Positions 5,664-13,116 are shown, counted from the first letter of the stretch. The stretch is DNA of 14,273 bases from Methanomassiliicoccaceae archaeon (GCA_009786295.1 WQTN01000123.1:1-14273), one strand, 5' to 3'. Notes: generated from the letters alone by a model not told the origin. Made by a program: numbers and translations.

Positions 5664-7280
5664 ATGAAAGATGATAATATGTCGATAGAAAATTCAAAAT
5701 CAACAACGGGCACATCGATCCGCGTCAAGGATCCATGCCCGATCAACGGAATGTGTCCTGTCTGTATAGAAGACTGCAATGTTCTCTGCGAGGTCGGAAA
5801 AGGCGCACTCAGGGGGAGAGAGGTGCTTTACCCCAGTCCAGAGCACTTCGGGAAGTCAACAGCCGCTTCGAACAAGGATTATCTGCTCGACTGGTCCCAT
5901 TTCCAGATAATGGCAGAGCTCATCGGTGCGAAAGGCATTGAACCAAGTCCAGATGTGGCGTTCTTTGAGAATGTTAACATCGCTACCGCCGTGGGAACAA
6001 AAGGAAAGAACCCGATAAGCATGAAACTGCCCATGCACATCGCAGGTCTAGGCTCAACCGCTGTTGCAAAGAGCAACTGGAGGGAGCTTGCCGGCGGAGC
6101 GGCAATAGCAGGAGTCTGCGAGGTCATCGGAGAGAATGTCTGCGGGATGGACCCGGAAGCGGTGTACTCTAACGGAAAGGTACAGTCCTCGCCGGATATG
6201 GCGTTCCGCGTGAAATCTTACACAGACTTCTGGGACGGCAAGAACGGCCGGATCGTACTGCAGACAAACGTCGAGGACACCCGCGGTGGCGTGGACGATT
6301 ACGGGCTGTCAAAGCTGAATGTCGAAGTCATCGAGAGGAAGTGGGGTCAGGGAGCGAAGGCGATCGGCGGAGAGGTAAGGCTCGGTACGCTGGAAAGGGC
6401 GCTTGAGCTCAAATCGCGCGGCTACATCGTAATGCCAGATCCTGAAGACCCGGAGGTGCAGGCGGCATTCAAAGCAGGCGTTTTCAAGACGTTCGAGAGG
6501 CACAGCCGCGTTGGGTTCCCCGATGAACAGTCCTTCCTTGAGGATGTAGACAAGCTGAGACAGAAAGGCGTGAAGAACGTCTTCCTGAAGACGGGCGCAT
6601 ACAAGCCTGAAGTGGTGGCGTTCACGATGAGGTGCGCCTCCAAGGCGAAAGTAGACCTTCTGACCTTCGACGCCGCAGGCGGAGGAACGGGCATGTCCCC
6701 GGTCAGCCACATGAACGAGCTCAGCTCTCCGGGAATATGGCTTTTCAGCCAGGTCATGGCATGTGCAAAAGAACTCAAGCTGCAGGGAAGATTCGTTCCG
6801 GACCTTTCCTTCGCAGGCGGATTCATCAACGAGACCCAGATGTATAAAGCGTTCGCGCTGTCCGACATGGGTGACGGGCCGATCGTGAAGTCCATAGCCA
6901 TGGCAAGAGGGCCGATAACCGCAGCGGTAAAAGGAAAGCATTTTGCGGAACTTGCCGCAAAAGGACAGCTGCCCACATCCTTTGTAGAACAGTACGGAAG
7001 CGATCCGAACAAGTTCTTCATCGGCGCGCCCGGACTGAAGGAGAAATTCTCCGGCAAGAAGGTCGGCACAGACATCCCCTGGGGAGCGGTCAGCCTGTAC
7101 ACCTACTTCAATGACAGGCTTGGAGAGGGGCTCAAACAGCTCATGGCAGGCACCCGCAAGTTCAAGCTCGGGTGCATTGAGAATGAGGACATCGTCGCTC
7201 TGTCAGAATATGCGAGCAAGGTCTCCGGCGTGGAGACCCTTGACGCAAGGGCGAACAGAGTGATGAAGGCGCTTCTCTGA
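5664..7280 (+). CDS. FMN-binding glutamate synthase-domain protein with N-terminal Cys cluster
   Basis: 538-aa protein built around the FMN-binding synthase domain of glutamate synthase, which in the full enzyme turns 2-oxoglutarate plus channelled ammonia into glutamate. GGGTGMSP at 339-346 is the FMN phosphate-binding loop, and VNIATAVGTKGKNPISMKLP (about 94-113) and the C-terminal GLKQLMAGTRKF match the stand-alone family. The glutaminase domain, the central domain and the C-terminal gltB region are missing, and no gltD-like NADPH subunit is nearby. An N-terminal segment carries five cysteines (25, 31, 34, 38, 42; C-x5-C-x2-C-x3-C-x3-C), probably an iron-sulfur site that could pass electrons to FMN. 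Start ATG 5664 is used; ATG 5679 is an alternative and neither has a clear ribosome binding site. The true substrate is uncertain, since stand-alone members of this fold are not all glutamate synthases. Confidence 0.87.
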   Translation: MKDDNMSIENSKSTTGTSIRVKDPCPINGMCPVCIEDCNVLCEVGKGALRGREVLYPSPEHFGKSTAASNKDYLLDWSHFQIMAELIGAKGIEPSPDVAFFENVNIATAVGTKGKNPISMKLPMHIAGLGSTAVAKSNWRELAGGAAIAGVCEVIGENVCGMDPEAVYSNGKVQSSPDMAFRVKSYTDFWDGKNGRIVLQTNVEDTRGGVDDYGLSKLNVEVIERKWGQGAKAIGGEVRLGTLERALELKSRGYIVMPDPEDPEVQAAFKAGVFKTFERHSRVGFPDEQSFLEDVDKLRQKGVKNVFLKTGAYKPEVVAFTMRCASKAKVDLLTFDAAGGGTGMSPVSHMNELSSPGIWLFSQVMACAKELKLQGRFVPDLSFAGGFINETQMYKAFALSDMGDGPIVKSIAMARGPITAAVKGKHFAELAAKGQLPTSFVEQYGSDPNKFFIGAPGLKEKFSGKKVGTDIPWGAVSLYTYFNDRLGEGLKQLMAGTRKFKLGCIENEDIVALSEYASKVSGVETLDARANRVMKALL

Positions 7281-7290
7281 AACTTTAAAA

Positions 7291-7319
7291 GGGCCTTATG
7301 GCCCATTAATTCTCTTTTT
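7291..7319 (+). terminator. Terminator of the glutamate synthase gene
   Basis: Stem GGGCC (7291-7295), loop TTAT, GGCCC (7300-7304), followed by a T-rich tract reaching 7319. It begins 10 nt after the TGA stop. Confidence 0.75.
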
Positions 7320-7365
7320 CAGTATGAAACATTTTGGTTTGGGCACACTTTATTATCTTTAGACG

Positions 7366-7384
7366 ATATATATCAATATATACT
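7366..7384 (+). promoter_or_regulatory. TATA region of the GLUG-repeat surface protein gene
   Basis: ATATATATCAATATATAC (7367-7384) gives two overlapping TATA-like boxes. A start near 7395-7408 would leave a leader of about 50-60 nt ahead of ATG 7457. That leader holds the ribosome binding site GGAGGAG (7439-7445). Confidence 0.5.
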
Positions 7385-7456
7385 GTCAAAATGCCGCACA
7401 GGCCTCCTAATTGCACGTACGCAGGAAGGTTGCGGTCTGGAGGAGATGAACACGAC

Positions 7457-9295
7457 ATGAACAAAAAATCATATGCAGCCGCTTTACTGTTATCAGTGCT
7501 TTTCACACTATCCTCTGTATCGGGTCTTTTCTGTGCGGTTAATGCAGATGGCGATGCGGATATAGAAGGAGTTTTAAGCACCACTGCTGTGCCAGAGGGG
7601 TACACAGAGATCTACAACTTCGACCAACTGATGGCCATCAATACGAATGAAGAAACGCTCGGCGGGAAATACATCCTGATGAACGACATAGAATTCACTG
7701 AGCAGAACAATGAAGACTTTGTGCAGATAGGCTATGTGGGCAATTACATAGAGGCACACATCCCCACCGGCGAAGGTATACCTATCGGCCCCGGCAAAGC
7801 CATGGAACTGCCCCACAATACTCCCTTTACTGGAATATTCGATGGCAACGATCACAAGATCATAGGACTGAAATGTGACACATCATCATCACTGGGCGTA
7901 AATTTTGCAACGGCCGGTCTTTTTGGATATGTGGTCGATGCAAAGATATGTAACCTCGGTGTTTCCGAGAACACGGTCAATGCCAAAGGGTCCGATATAG
8001 AGGAAGCATATGCAGGTGGCATCGCCGGATTTGTGGTAAACTCAACGATAGAGAACTGTTACAGCACAGGAACCGTCACGGTAACGGCAAGGTGTTCATT
8101 CGCAGGCGGTCTAGTCGGTTATGCATGGACCTCAACAATAGTGGGCTGTTACAACAGCGGCTCTGTTACAATAATGTTATCTGATGTGCCATATGAATAT
8201 GCGCAGGCAGGAGGTATTGTCGGCAGAGGATCGTATTTGACGATAGAGAACTGTCATAACACGGGAGCCGTCACGGCAACATCGAGCGACTGGGCGCGCG
8301 TAGGCGGTATGGTTGGTGCTGCATCATACCTTACAACGGAAAACTGCTACAACACAGGAGCGATCACAATAACGGCAAAGACTGCAGAAGCAGGCGGGAT
8401 AGTTGCTCTTGCGCAGGAACTGATAGCTAAAAACTGCTACAACACAGGAGCCGTCACGGTAACGGCGATAGAATTTGCATACGCAGGCGGCATAGCTGGT
8501 GACACAACATTGGTGGCAGAGAACTGCTACAACACAGGAGCGATCACGGCAACCGCTACAGCGCAATATGGAAATGCAGGGGCAGGGGGCATTGTTGGCG
8601 GCAATACGACCATGCGCACCGCAAAAGTGAACTTGGCAATAAAGAACTGCTATAATGACGGTAACATAGTGGCCCAATCCAAATTGGCGGATGCAGGCGG
8701 AATTGTTGGTTCTGCATCTTATGATCTGATCGTAGATAACTGCTACAATGCGGGTAATGTCAACTCAGAAGGACGGACGGCCGGCGGCATAGCAGGTTAT
8801 GCATACAGCTCGATCATAGATAACTGCTACAATGCCGGCAACATCGTCTCGGGAATATGGGCAGGCGGGATAGTGGGGTCCGCGCACGAGGCGACGATTT
8901 CTAACTGCTACTTCCTTGAAGGTACGGTATCAGACAATAAGATATGCGGAATAAATGTCAACTCATTGATCTTAAATGACGGCTCTTCAACAGAAGATCA
9001 ATCGTCCGGCGCAAAGACCGCATCCCAGATGACGCCGACGCTCTCGAACGCTCAGAACAACAACTCGATCTATTATGTAGGCAGCGGAGGATGGGATATT
9101 GGCGAAAACGGATTATGGATAATATCAAAAGACAAAAACAAAGGATACCCGATACTTCAGCCCTTAGCACTCTCGGTGGGGAACACAGATTCCAAAAATA
9201 CTCTGGATGTCACTACCACAGTTGCGATCGCAGCAGGAGCAGTGATCGCCATCATTGCCGCGGGATATTTCATCTTTATCCGAGGTAAGCCCTAA
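7457..9295 (+). CDS. Secreted GLUG-repeat surface protein with C-terminal membrane anchor
   Basis: 612-aa cell-surface protein. ATG 7457 is chosen because it opens a clear signal peptide (MNKKSYAAALLLSVLFTLSS, then VSGLFCAVNA) and follows GGAGGAG at 7439-7445; the frame is open further upstream but that part reads as leader. Next comes a segment typical of GLUG proteins (FDQLMAI, GGKYILMNDIEF, PFTGIFDGNDHKIIGL). Residues about 186-491 are ten tandem GLUG-type repeats, each 'AGGIVG-x-T-IENCYNTGAVTVTA'-like, with a Cys near the middle (ENCYNTG). The fold is expected to be a right-handed beta-solenoid. A helix near the end (VAIAAGAVIAIIAAGYFIFI) followed by RGKP anchors it in the membrane with the solenoid outside. 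Likely roles are adhesion or surface binding, an inference from the family. It is monocistronic, with terminators on both sides. Confidence 0.88.
   Translation: MNKKSYAAALLLSVLFTLSSVSGLFCAVNADGDADIEGVLSTTAVPEGYTEIYNFDQLMAINTNEETLGGKYILMNDIEFTEQNNEDFVQIGYVGNYIEAHIPTGEGIPIGPGKAMELPHNTPFTGIFDGNDHKIIGLKCDTSSSLGVNFATAGLFGYVVDAKICNLGVSENTVNAKGSDIEEAYAGGIAGFVVNSTIENCYSTGTVTVTARCSFAGGLVGYAWTSTIVGCYNSGSVTIMLSDVPYEYAQAGGIVGRGSYLTIENCHNTGAVTATSSDWARVGGMVGAASYLTTENCYNTGAITITAKTAEAGGIVALAQELIAKNCYNTGAVTVTAIEFAYAGGIAGDTTLVAENCYNTGAITATATAQYGNAGAGGIVGGNTTMRTAKVNLAIKNCYNDGNIVAQSKLADAGGIVGSASYDLIVDNCYNAGNVNSEGRTAGGIAGYAYSSIIDNCYNAGNIVSGIWAGGIVGSAHEATISNCYFLEGTVSDNKICGINVNSLILNDGSSTEDQSSGAKTASQMTPTLSNAQNNNSIYYVGSGGWDIGENGLWIISKDKNKGYPILQPLALSVGNTDSKNTLDVTTTVAIAAGAVIAIIAAGYFIFIRGKP
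8012..8930 (+). repeat. Ten tandem GLUG coding repeats, 81-123 nt period
   Basis: The conserved Cys codon recurs at 8057, 8147, 8252, 8345, 8435, 8525, 8648, 8741, 8825 and 8906, giving spacings of 90, 105, 93, 90, 90, 123, 93, 84 and 81 nt, all multiples of three. Three units share an identical 20-nt core (aactgctacaacacaggagc) at 8342, 8432 and 8522, exactly 90 nt apart. This suggests recent unit duplication or gene conversion in the middle of the array. Confidence 0.85.
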
Positions 9296-9316
9296 GATCG
9301 ACAAAAATCAAACAAC

Positions 9317-9345
9317 GGAGGCACACCGCCTCCTTTATTCTTTTT
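9317..9345 (+). terminator. Terminator of the GLUG-repeat gene
   Basis: Perfect stem GGAGGC (9317-9322), loop ACACC, GCCTCC (9328-9333), followed by TTTATTCTTTTT to 9345. It starts 21 nt after the TAA stop. Confidence 0.78.
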
Positions 9346-9385
9346 CAGTTCGAATTCATCACCATTCAACATCCGCAGCGGTCCG

Positions 9386-10138
9386 ATGCAAAACATTCTA
9401 TTGACAGAAGCAGATATGATAACTATGATAACAATGATCGGGACCGGGCATGTTTTCAAAATAGCCGATCAGGTCTCCTTCATTGTGAAATATACATGGC
9501 CGGACGCGGTCCTTGTTGAACTCGATGAAAGGAGATACATAGCGCTGACGAACGACACCGGAGACAGAAAGGCGTCGGAGAGCCACTCGAAGCTGTATCG
9601 CGAATCCTCAGAATATCAGAACAAAATCTCTGAAAAGAACGGAGCCAAGCCCGGCGGCGAGCTGCTCGCGGCCATCCTGACCGGAAAAATCGTCGGCGCG
9701 GAAATAATATGCATCGACAAAGATGCCGAAGAGACCATGAAAGAGGTCGAAGAGGGCATGTCCTCTATCGAGAGGACCAGATACGCCATGTCCTCTGTGA
9801 CGGACCGCTTGTTCGGAAGGGACAAGGTAAATGTGGCGCATAAGGACTTTGCCGCCGATGAGGAAATGTATATTAGAAAAATGCGCAAGAGATTTCCAAC
9901 GCTGGTAGAGAAACTGATCGATGAAAGGAACGTCTACATGGCCGAAAGGATCAGAGGCGCATCGGAAAAATACAATAACATGGTCGTCGTGGTAGGAGAT
10001 GCACACGTCAGGGGAATATGCGAACTCTTGGACGGCATGGATATCGATAAGATCAGGCTGGCAGAAATGATGGATCAGGAAAGCATGAATAAGGTCAAGT
10101 CCCGCATCTGGGACAGAAGATCGGAGGAGTCTCAGTGA
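9386..10138 (+). CDS. TraB/PrgY-family protein (Tiki-like superfamily)
   Basis: 250-aa TraB/PrgY family member. Family motifs are IGTGHV (18-23, the GxxH site), VELDERR (44-50), IDER...MAERI (178-189) and VVVVGDAHVRGI (200-211, the second conserved His). The family was placed in a predicted metalloprotease-like superfamily with Tiki, GumN and EreA/ChaN; PrgY of enterococci blocks a peptide pheromone. The activity of archaeal members is unknown. Many archaeal TraB proteins carry C-terminal membrane helices, but this one ends with a short charged tail (RIWDRRSEESQ), so it looks soluble. Start ATG 9386 is uncertain: ATGs at 9416, 9425 and 9434 are in frame just before the first strand and none has a ribosome binding site. 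Its stop overlaps the thyX GTG start by 4 nt. Confidence 0.87.
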   Translation: MQNILLTEADMITMITMIGTGHVFKIADQVSFIVKYTWPDAVLVELDERRYIALTNDTGDRKASESHSKLYRESSEYQNKISEKNGAKPGGELLAAILTGKIVGAEIICIDKDAEETMKEVEEGMSSIERTRYAMSSVTDRLFGRDKVNVAHKDFAADEEMYIRKMRKRFPTLVEKLIDERNVYMAERIRGASEKYNNMVVVVGDAHVRGICELLDGMDIDKIRLAEMMDQESMNKVKSRIWDRRSEESQ

Positions 10139-10815
10139 ACGTAAGGCTGCTGGCATATACGCAGAACGCCGATGCCATATGTGCTGCGGCAGGAAGATCA
10201 TGTTATTCCGAAAAACCCTCGGCGGACCTTCTGGACATGAAGGATAGGGAGAAAGCTCTTGCCAAGATAGTCGGCATGGGCCACCACTCGGTGGTGGAGC
10301 ACGCAGTGTTCACATTTTCCGTGGATGGGGTCTCCCGAGCCCTAACCCACCAGCTGGTAAGGCACAGGATAGCATCCTTTTCGCAACAGAGCCAAAGATA
10401 CGTGTCGCTGAAAGAACCTACATTTGTCATTCCGAAGACGGTCGAAGCAGACCCGGAATCTCTTGCTCTGTATGAGGAGACCATGAAGACAATTTGGGAG
10501 GCATACGGAAAGCTTGCGGAAAAGGTACCAGTGGAAGACGCAAGGTATATTCTTCCCAACGGGTGCACGACCAATATAACTATAACAATGAATGCAAGGG
10601 AACTGCACCATTTCTTCTCGCTGAGGTGCTGCGAACGCGCCCAGTGGGAGATAAGAGAGATGTCAGAGAGGATGCTGGCACTTTGCAAAGAAGTGTCTCC
10701 GGTAATATTCAAGGATGCTGGTCCGCCGTGTATGAGGGGACCGTGTCCAGAAGGGAAACTGTCATGCGGAAACCCTCGCAGGCCAACAAAGCTTTTAAAT
10801 AAGGAATCCACCTAA
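10135..10815 (+). CDS. thyX: FAD-dependent thymidylate synthase ThyX
   Basis: 226-aa flavin-dependent thymidylate synthase that makes dTMP from dUMP with methylene-tetrahydro(methano)pterin or -folate and NAD(P)H. The ThyX signature RHR-x7-S is at 76-86 (RHRIASFSQQS), and VEHAVFTFSVDGVSRAL (54-70) and ARELHHFFSLRC are also diagnostic. The C-terminal tail has a Cys motif (GPPCMRGPCPEGKLSCGN) seen in several archaeal and anaerobe ThyX proteins. The start is GTG 10135, forming a GTGA overlap with the traB-like stop, so translation is coupled. The TATA box of the next gene lies inside its last codons. Confidence 0.95.
   Translation: MNVRLLAYTQNADAICAAAGRSCYSEKPSADLLDMKDREKALAKIVGMGHHSVVEHAVFTFSVDGVSRALTHQLVRHRIASFSQQSQRYVSLKEPTFVIPKTVEADPESLALYEETMKTIWEAYGKLAEKVPVEDARYILPNGCTTNITITMNARELHHFFSLRCCERAQWEIREMSERMLALCKEVSPVIFKDAGPPCMRGPCPEGKLSCGNPRRPTKLLNKEST
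10793..10800 (+). promoter_or_regulatory. TATA box of rps17e
   Basis: TTTTAAAT at 10793-10800, preceded by CAAAGC, lies inside the 3' end of thyX. The expected start near 10823 gives a leader of about 17 nt carrying GGTGA (10829-10833), so rps17e can be expressed apart from thyX. Confidence 0.6.
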
Positions 10816-10839
10816 TCGGGTTCACTATCGGTGAAAGAA

Positions 10840-11031
10840 ATGGGAAGAATAAGGCCCACATACATCAAAAGAGTCTCCATCGAGCTTCTCAACAAATACC
10901 CTCAGGCATTCAACAGGGACTTTGAGAACAATAAAGAGATGGTCAACAACCTCACAGACGTTTACTCTGTAAAAATGAGGAACAGGATAGCGGGATACAT
11001 AACGCGTTACATGTCCCGTCCGGAAGTCTGA
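10840..11031 (+). CDS. rps17e: Small-subunit ribosomal protein S17e
   Basis: 63-aa S17e, a ribosomal protein found only in archaea and eukaryotes. The sequence MGRIRPTYIKRVS, the central LLNKYPQAFNRDFENNKEMV and the final RNRIAGYITRYM are highly conserved in the family, and the length is normal for archaea. ATG 10840 is chosen over the in-frame GTG 10831 because that GTG is part of the GGTGA ribosome binding site (10829-10833), and because family members begin MGRI/MGNI. It has its own promoter inside thyX and is followed after 39 nt by tRNA-Arg. Confidence 0.97.
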   Translation: MGRIRPTYIKRVSIELLNKYPQAFNRDFENNKEMVNNLTDVYSVKMRNRIAGYITRYMSRPEV

Positions 11032-11070
11032 AACCACTTAACAACAGTCTGTTTTTCCGCGCAGCAATCT

Positions 11071-11144
11071 GCCCGCGTGGGGTAGCTAGGATATCCTGAG
11101 AGATTGCGGATCTCTTGACCCGGATTCGAATTCCGGCGCGGGCA
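11071..11144 (+). tRNA. tRNA-Arg (anticodon GCG)
   Basis: Full cloverleaf by eye. Acceptor GCCCGCG (11071-11077) pairs with CGCGGGC (11137-11143). The D arm has A14, G15, G18-G19 (11089-11090) and A21. Anticodon stem AGAGA/TCTCT (11099-11103 and 11111-11115) holds loop TTGCGGA, anticodon GCG at 11106-11108 with G37. T arm is CCGGA/TCCGG with loop TTCGAAT. The discriminator is A at 11144, followed by CC then T, so the CCA end is not fully encoded. Anticodon GCG reads CGC/CGU. The 3' end lies 3 nt from the stop codon of the convergent rqcH gene. Confidence 0.95.
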
Positions 11145-11147
11145 CCT

Positions 11148-13082
11148 TCATTGCTTCTCCGGTTCATCTTTCCATATACGCTTAATGATCTCAACATCGC
11201 CGGGAGGCAGTATCCGGGATATCTCTTCTTCCGGCACCCGGAAGTCTTTCGCTATCTCTCCCGCCTTTCTTCCGCTCTTTCCTCTTCCCGGGCTAAGTAT
11301 CATGTATCTATCGGAATCTTTGAAGAGCTCGACAGGCCCGCACATTACTTTCCTTGTGCCCTGATACATGATCTCTCCAACTCCCAGCTCTATCTTCAGA
11401 TGGTGCTCGTAGTTCCTTTTGCCTCTTACGATGAAAGCTCCTCTCGGAACGAACTCTCCCGGGTTCGGGGTCTTGCTGACCTGATCGGGATATGCCCAGA
11501 ACGCCGCGCCTTCCGTAAGCGCCGCTACCCAGGCCTTTGATTGAGTCAGAGCAAAGGCGCATGCCTCCCTCAGCTCCTCCGGAGTGGCTGTTAGACCTTC
11601 CTTCAAGATCACCGACGGGGCGCCATGGACATCCGCATGGACGAAAACATCCTTCTCTTTCAGATGTTTTTTCACCACATTGTCATTGGAGTGGGCATCC
11701 CTTCCGGCGATGACAAGTTTGCCGGAAGAAGTGATGAACCACTTGTATCTTTCAAACCAGAACTGTTTGGTGGGCTGGGCTTTGCTCATGGCAAGCGCCT
11801 TAGCTTTGTCGATCCCTTTCTGTCTCTTCTCGAGTTCGACCATACTTTCTTTAAGCGCGCCCTCGGCCCTCTTGGCCTTTTCCGAGATATCTTTGCTTCT
11901 TTGGTATATGTCGGAGGCATTGGCATCTATGCCTTTGGTATAGTCAAGAGTTACTTTCAGATCGGATATGTTCGCTGTAACTTTGTTCTTGGAAGGATCC
12001 ATCCCGGTTACGAAAGGTATTTTCATAGCTCCTTCCGTAAGTTTTTCCCACGTGAGCTCCTTTGATTTCTGCCCGAGGACGGCAAGCAGCTCAGTTACCT
12101 TCTGATACTCTGCGTACAGCGCATCGGCCCTCTTCTTGAGGTCTTCCGATTCCATCTTGTATTCGTCGACCGTCTCGGTCTGTTTCTGTATCCTTTTCTT
12201 GAGCTTCTCTGTCTCTGGGTCAACGTATGTCTCCTCTTCCGTCTGACCAATTTCCTGCAGAAGGGCATCTATCGCCAGTGACATGCTCTGTACCTGTTGC
12301 GGCTCTGCATCCTCATAGATCAGCAGGTTCACCGGGGCGACATCAACGATCGCCCCGTCCTTTCTGAACACAGTAGGCTCGCTGCTTTGGATGACGCGTT
12401 CGACTATCTCTCTGAGAGAGGAGTACATTCTGTTCAGAGGTTCATCGCCTACCTCCTGAGACGGAGTGTTCTTGGCGATGTTCGTTCTTTTACAGAGCTC
12501 CTCTGAATATTGGCCGCCGAGATTGACCACGGTCGCAAGGGTCCTGACGGTGTCCGATCCGGAAGAACGGAACACATCCTTGAATTCTTCAAAGGAGGAT
12601 GTAATCGGGTCGAACCTGCTTTTCGGCATGACATAATCTTCGCCGGGGCGGGTGGAACGGTCCTTCCAGGTCTTGTGAGTAAGGCAGTTGACTATCTTGC
12701 CGTCCAGCACAAGTAGCACGTTCCCGCCGCCGAACATCTCGAATATCAGTTTGTACTGCGCATCGGACTTGAAGACCTCGGTGACCGTTATCCTGTCGAA
12801 ACCGACCTGGACGGTCTTCCCTATTTTCGCGTTCGTTATGTATTTCCTTAAGAAAGTTGCAAAGGAGGTAGGGGTCTCAGGCGTCTCCGGGCGATCAGGT
12901 GCCAGATACAGCCACTTCTTGTCCTTGAAGAACAGCTCCCTCTTGCCGTCTCCCTGTACGTTGAGACGGAAAAGGACATTTCCCGCGCCCCAGTGGAATA
13001 TCTTATCGATATGCGCTCCCTCCAGCGATGCCATCTCCGAAACGATGGAGCGGACATCAAAGGAGCTCATCTCCTTCTTCAT
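11148..13082 (-). CDS. rqcH: RqcH/NFACT ribosome quality-control protein
   Basis: 644-aa archaeal homologue of bacterial RqcH and eukaryotic Rqc2/NEMF, which binds split large ribosomal subunits carrying stalled nascent chains and, in bacteria, recruits Ala-tRNA to add C-terminal alanine tails. NFACT-N covers about 5-170, including TSFATFLRKYI (72-82) and the FDR motif at 95-97; D96-R97 align with the D97-R98 pair needed for tailing in Bacillus RqcH. A helix-hairpin-helix-like region follows (about 182-202, LATVVNLGGQYSEELCKRTN), then long charged coiled coils (about 290-345 and 385-432). The NFACT-R domain starts near 443 (FERYKWFITSSGKLVIAGRD) and includes DVFVHADVHGAPS (478-490). The start is ATG 13082; ATG 13070 is possible. 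No ribosome binding site precedes it, and TATA 13123-13117 gives a leader of about 12 nt. Confidence 0.94.
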   Translation of the reverse strand: MKKEMSSFDVRSIVSEMASLEGAHIDKIFHWGAGNVLFRLNVQGDGKRELFFKDKKWLYLAPDRPETPETPTSFATFLRKYITNAKIGKTVQVGFDRITVTEVFKSDAQYKLIFEMFGGGNVLLVLDGKIVNCLTHKTWKDRSTRPGEDYVMPKSRFDPITSSFEEFKDVFRSSGSDTVRTLATVVNLGGQYSEELCKRTNIAKNTPSQEVGDEPLNRMYSSLREIVERVIQSSEPTVFRKDGAIVDVAPVNLLIYEDAEPQQVQSMSLAIDALLQEIGQTEEETYVDPETEKLKKRIQKQTETVDEYKMESEDLKKRADALYAEYQKVTELLAVLGQKSKELTWEKLTEGAMKIPFVTGMDPSKNKVTANISDLKVTLDYTKGIDANASDIYQRSKDISEKAKRAEGALKESMVELEKRQKGIDKAKALAMSKAQPTKQFWFERYKWFITSSGKLVIAGRDAHSNDNVVKKHLKEKDVFVHADVHGAPSVILKEGLTATPEELREACAFALTQSKAWVAALTEGAAFWAYPDQVSKTPNPGEFVPRGAFIVRGKRNYEHHLKIELGVGEIMYQGTRKVMCGPVELFKDSDRYMILSPGRGKSGRKAGEIAKDFRVPEEEISRILPPGDVEIIKRIWKDEPEKQ

Positions 13083-13116
13083 GGGGTATGTTATGTGGGT
13101 AACAGAGATAAAGTTT

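Noticed and set aside
6309..7102. Long open frames on the minus strand opposite the glutamate synthase gene (6309-6941 and 6422-7102)
   Set aside because: They are shadows of a well-supported gene; their predicted products are His/Arg- or Ser/Pro-rich with no domain and no ribosome binding site.
7334..7456. N-terminal extension of the GLUG protein from 7334
   Set aside because: It precedes or overlaps the TATA region, lacks a ribosome binding site, and would bury the signal peptide behind 41 residues.
8012..8930. CRISPR-like or minisatellite-like array
   Set aside because: Period is always a multiple of three and the repeats translate into GLUG protein units; there are no unique spacers between identical repeats.
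10831..10839. GTG start adding MKE to S17e
   Set aside because: This GTG is part of the GGTGA ribosome binding site, and family members begin MGRI.
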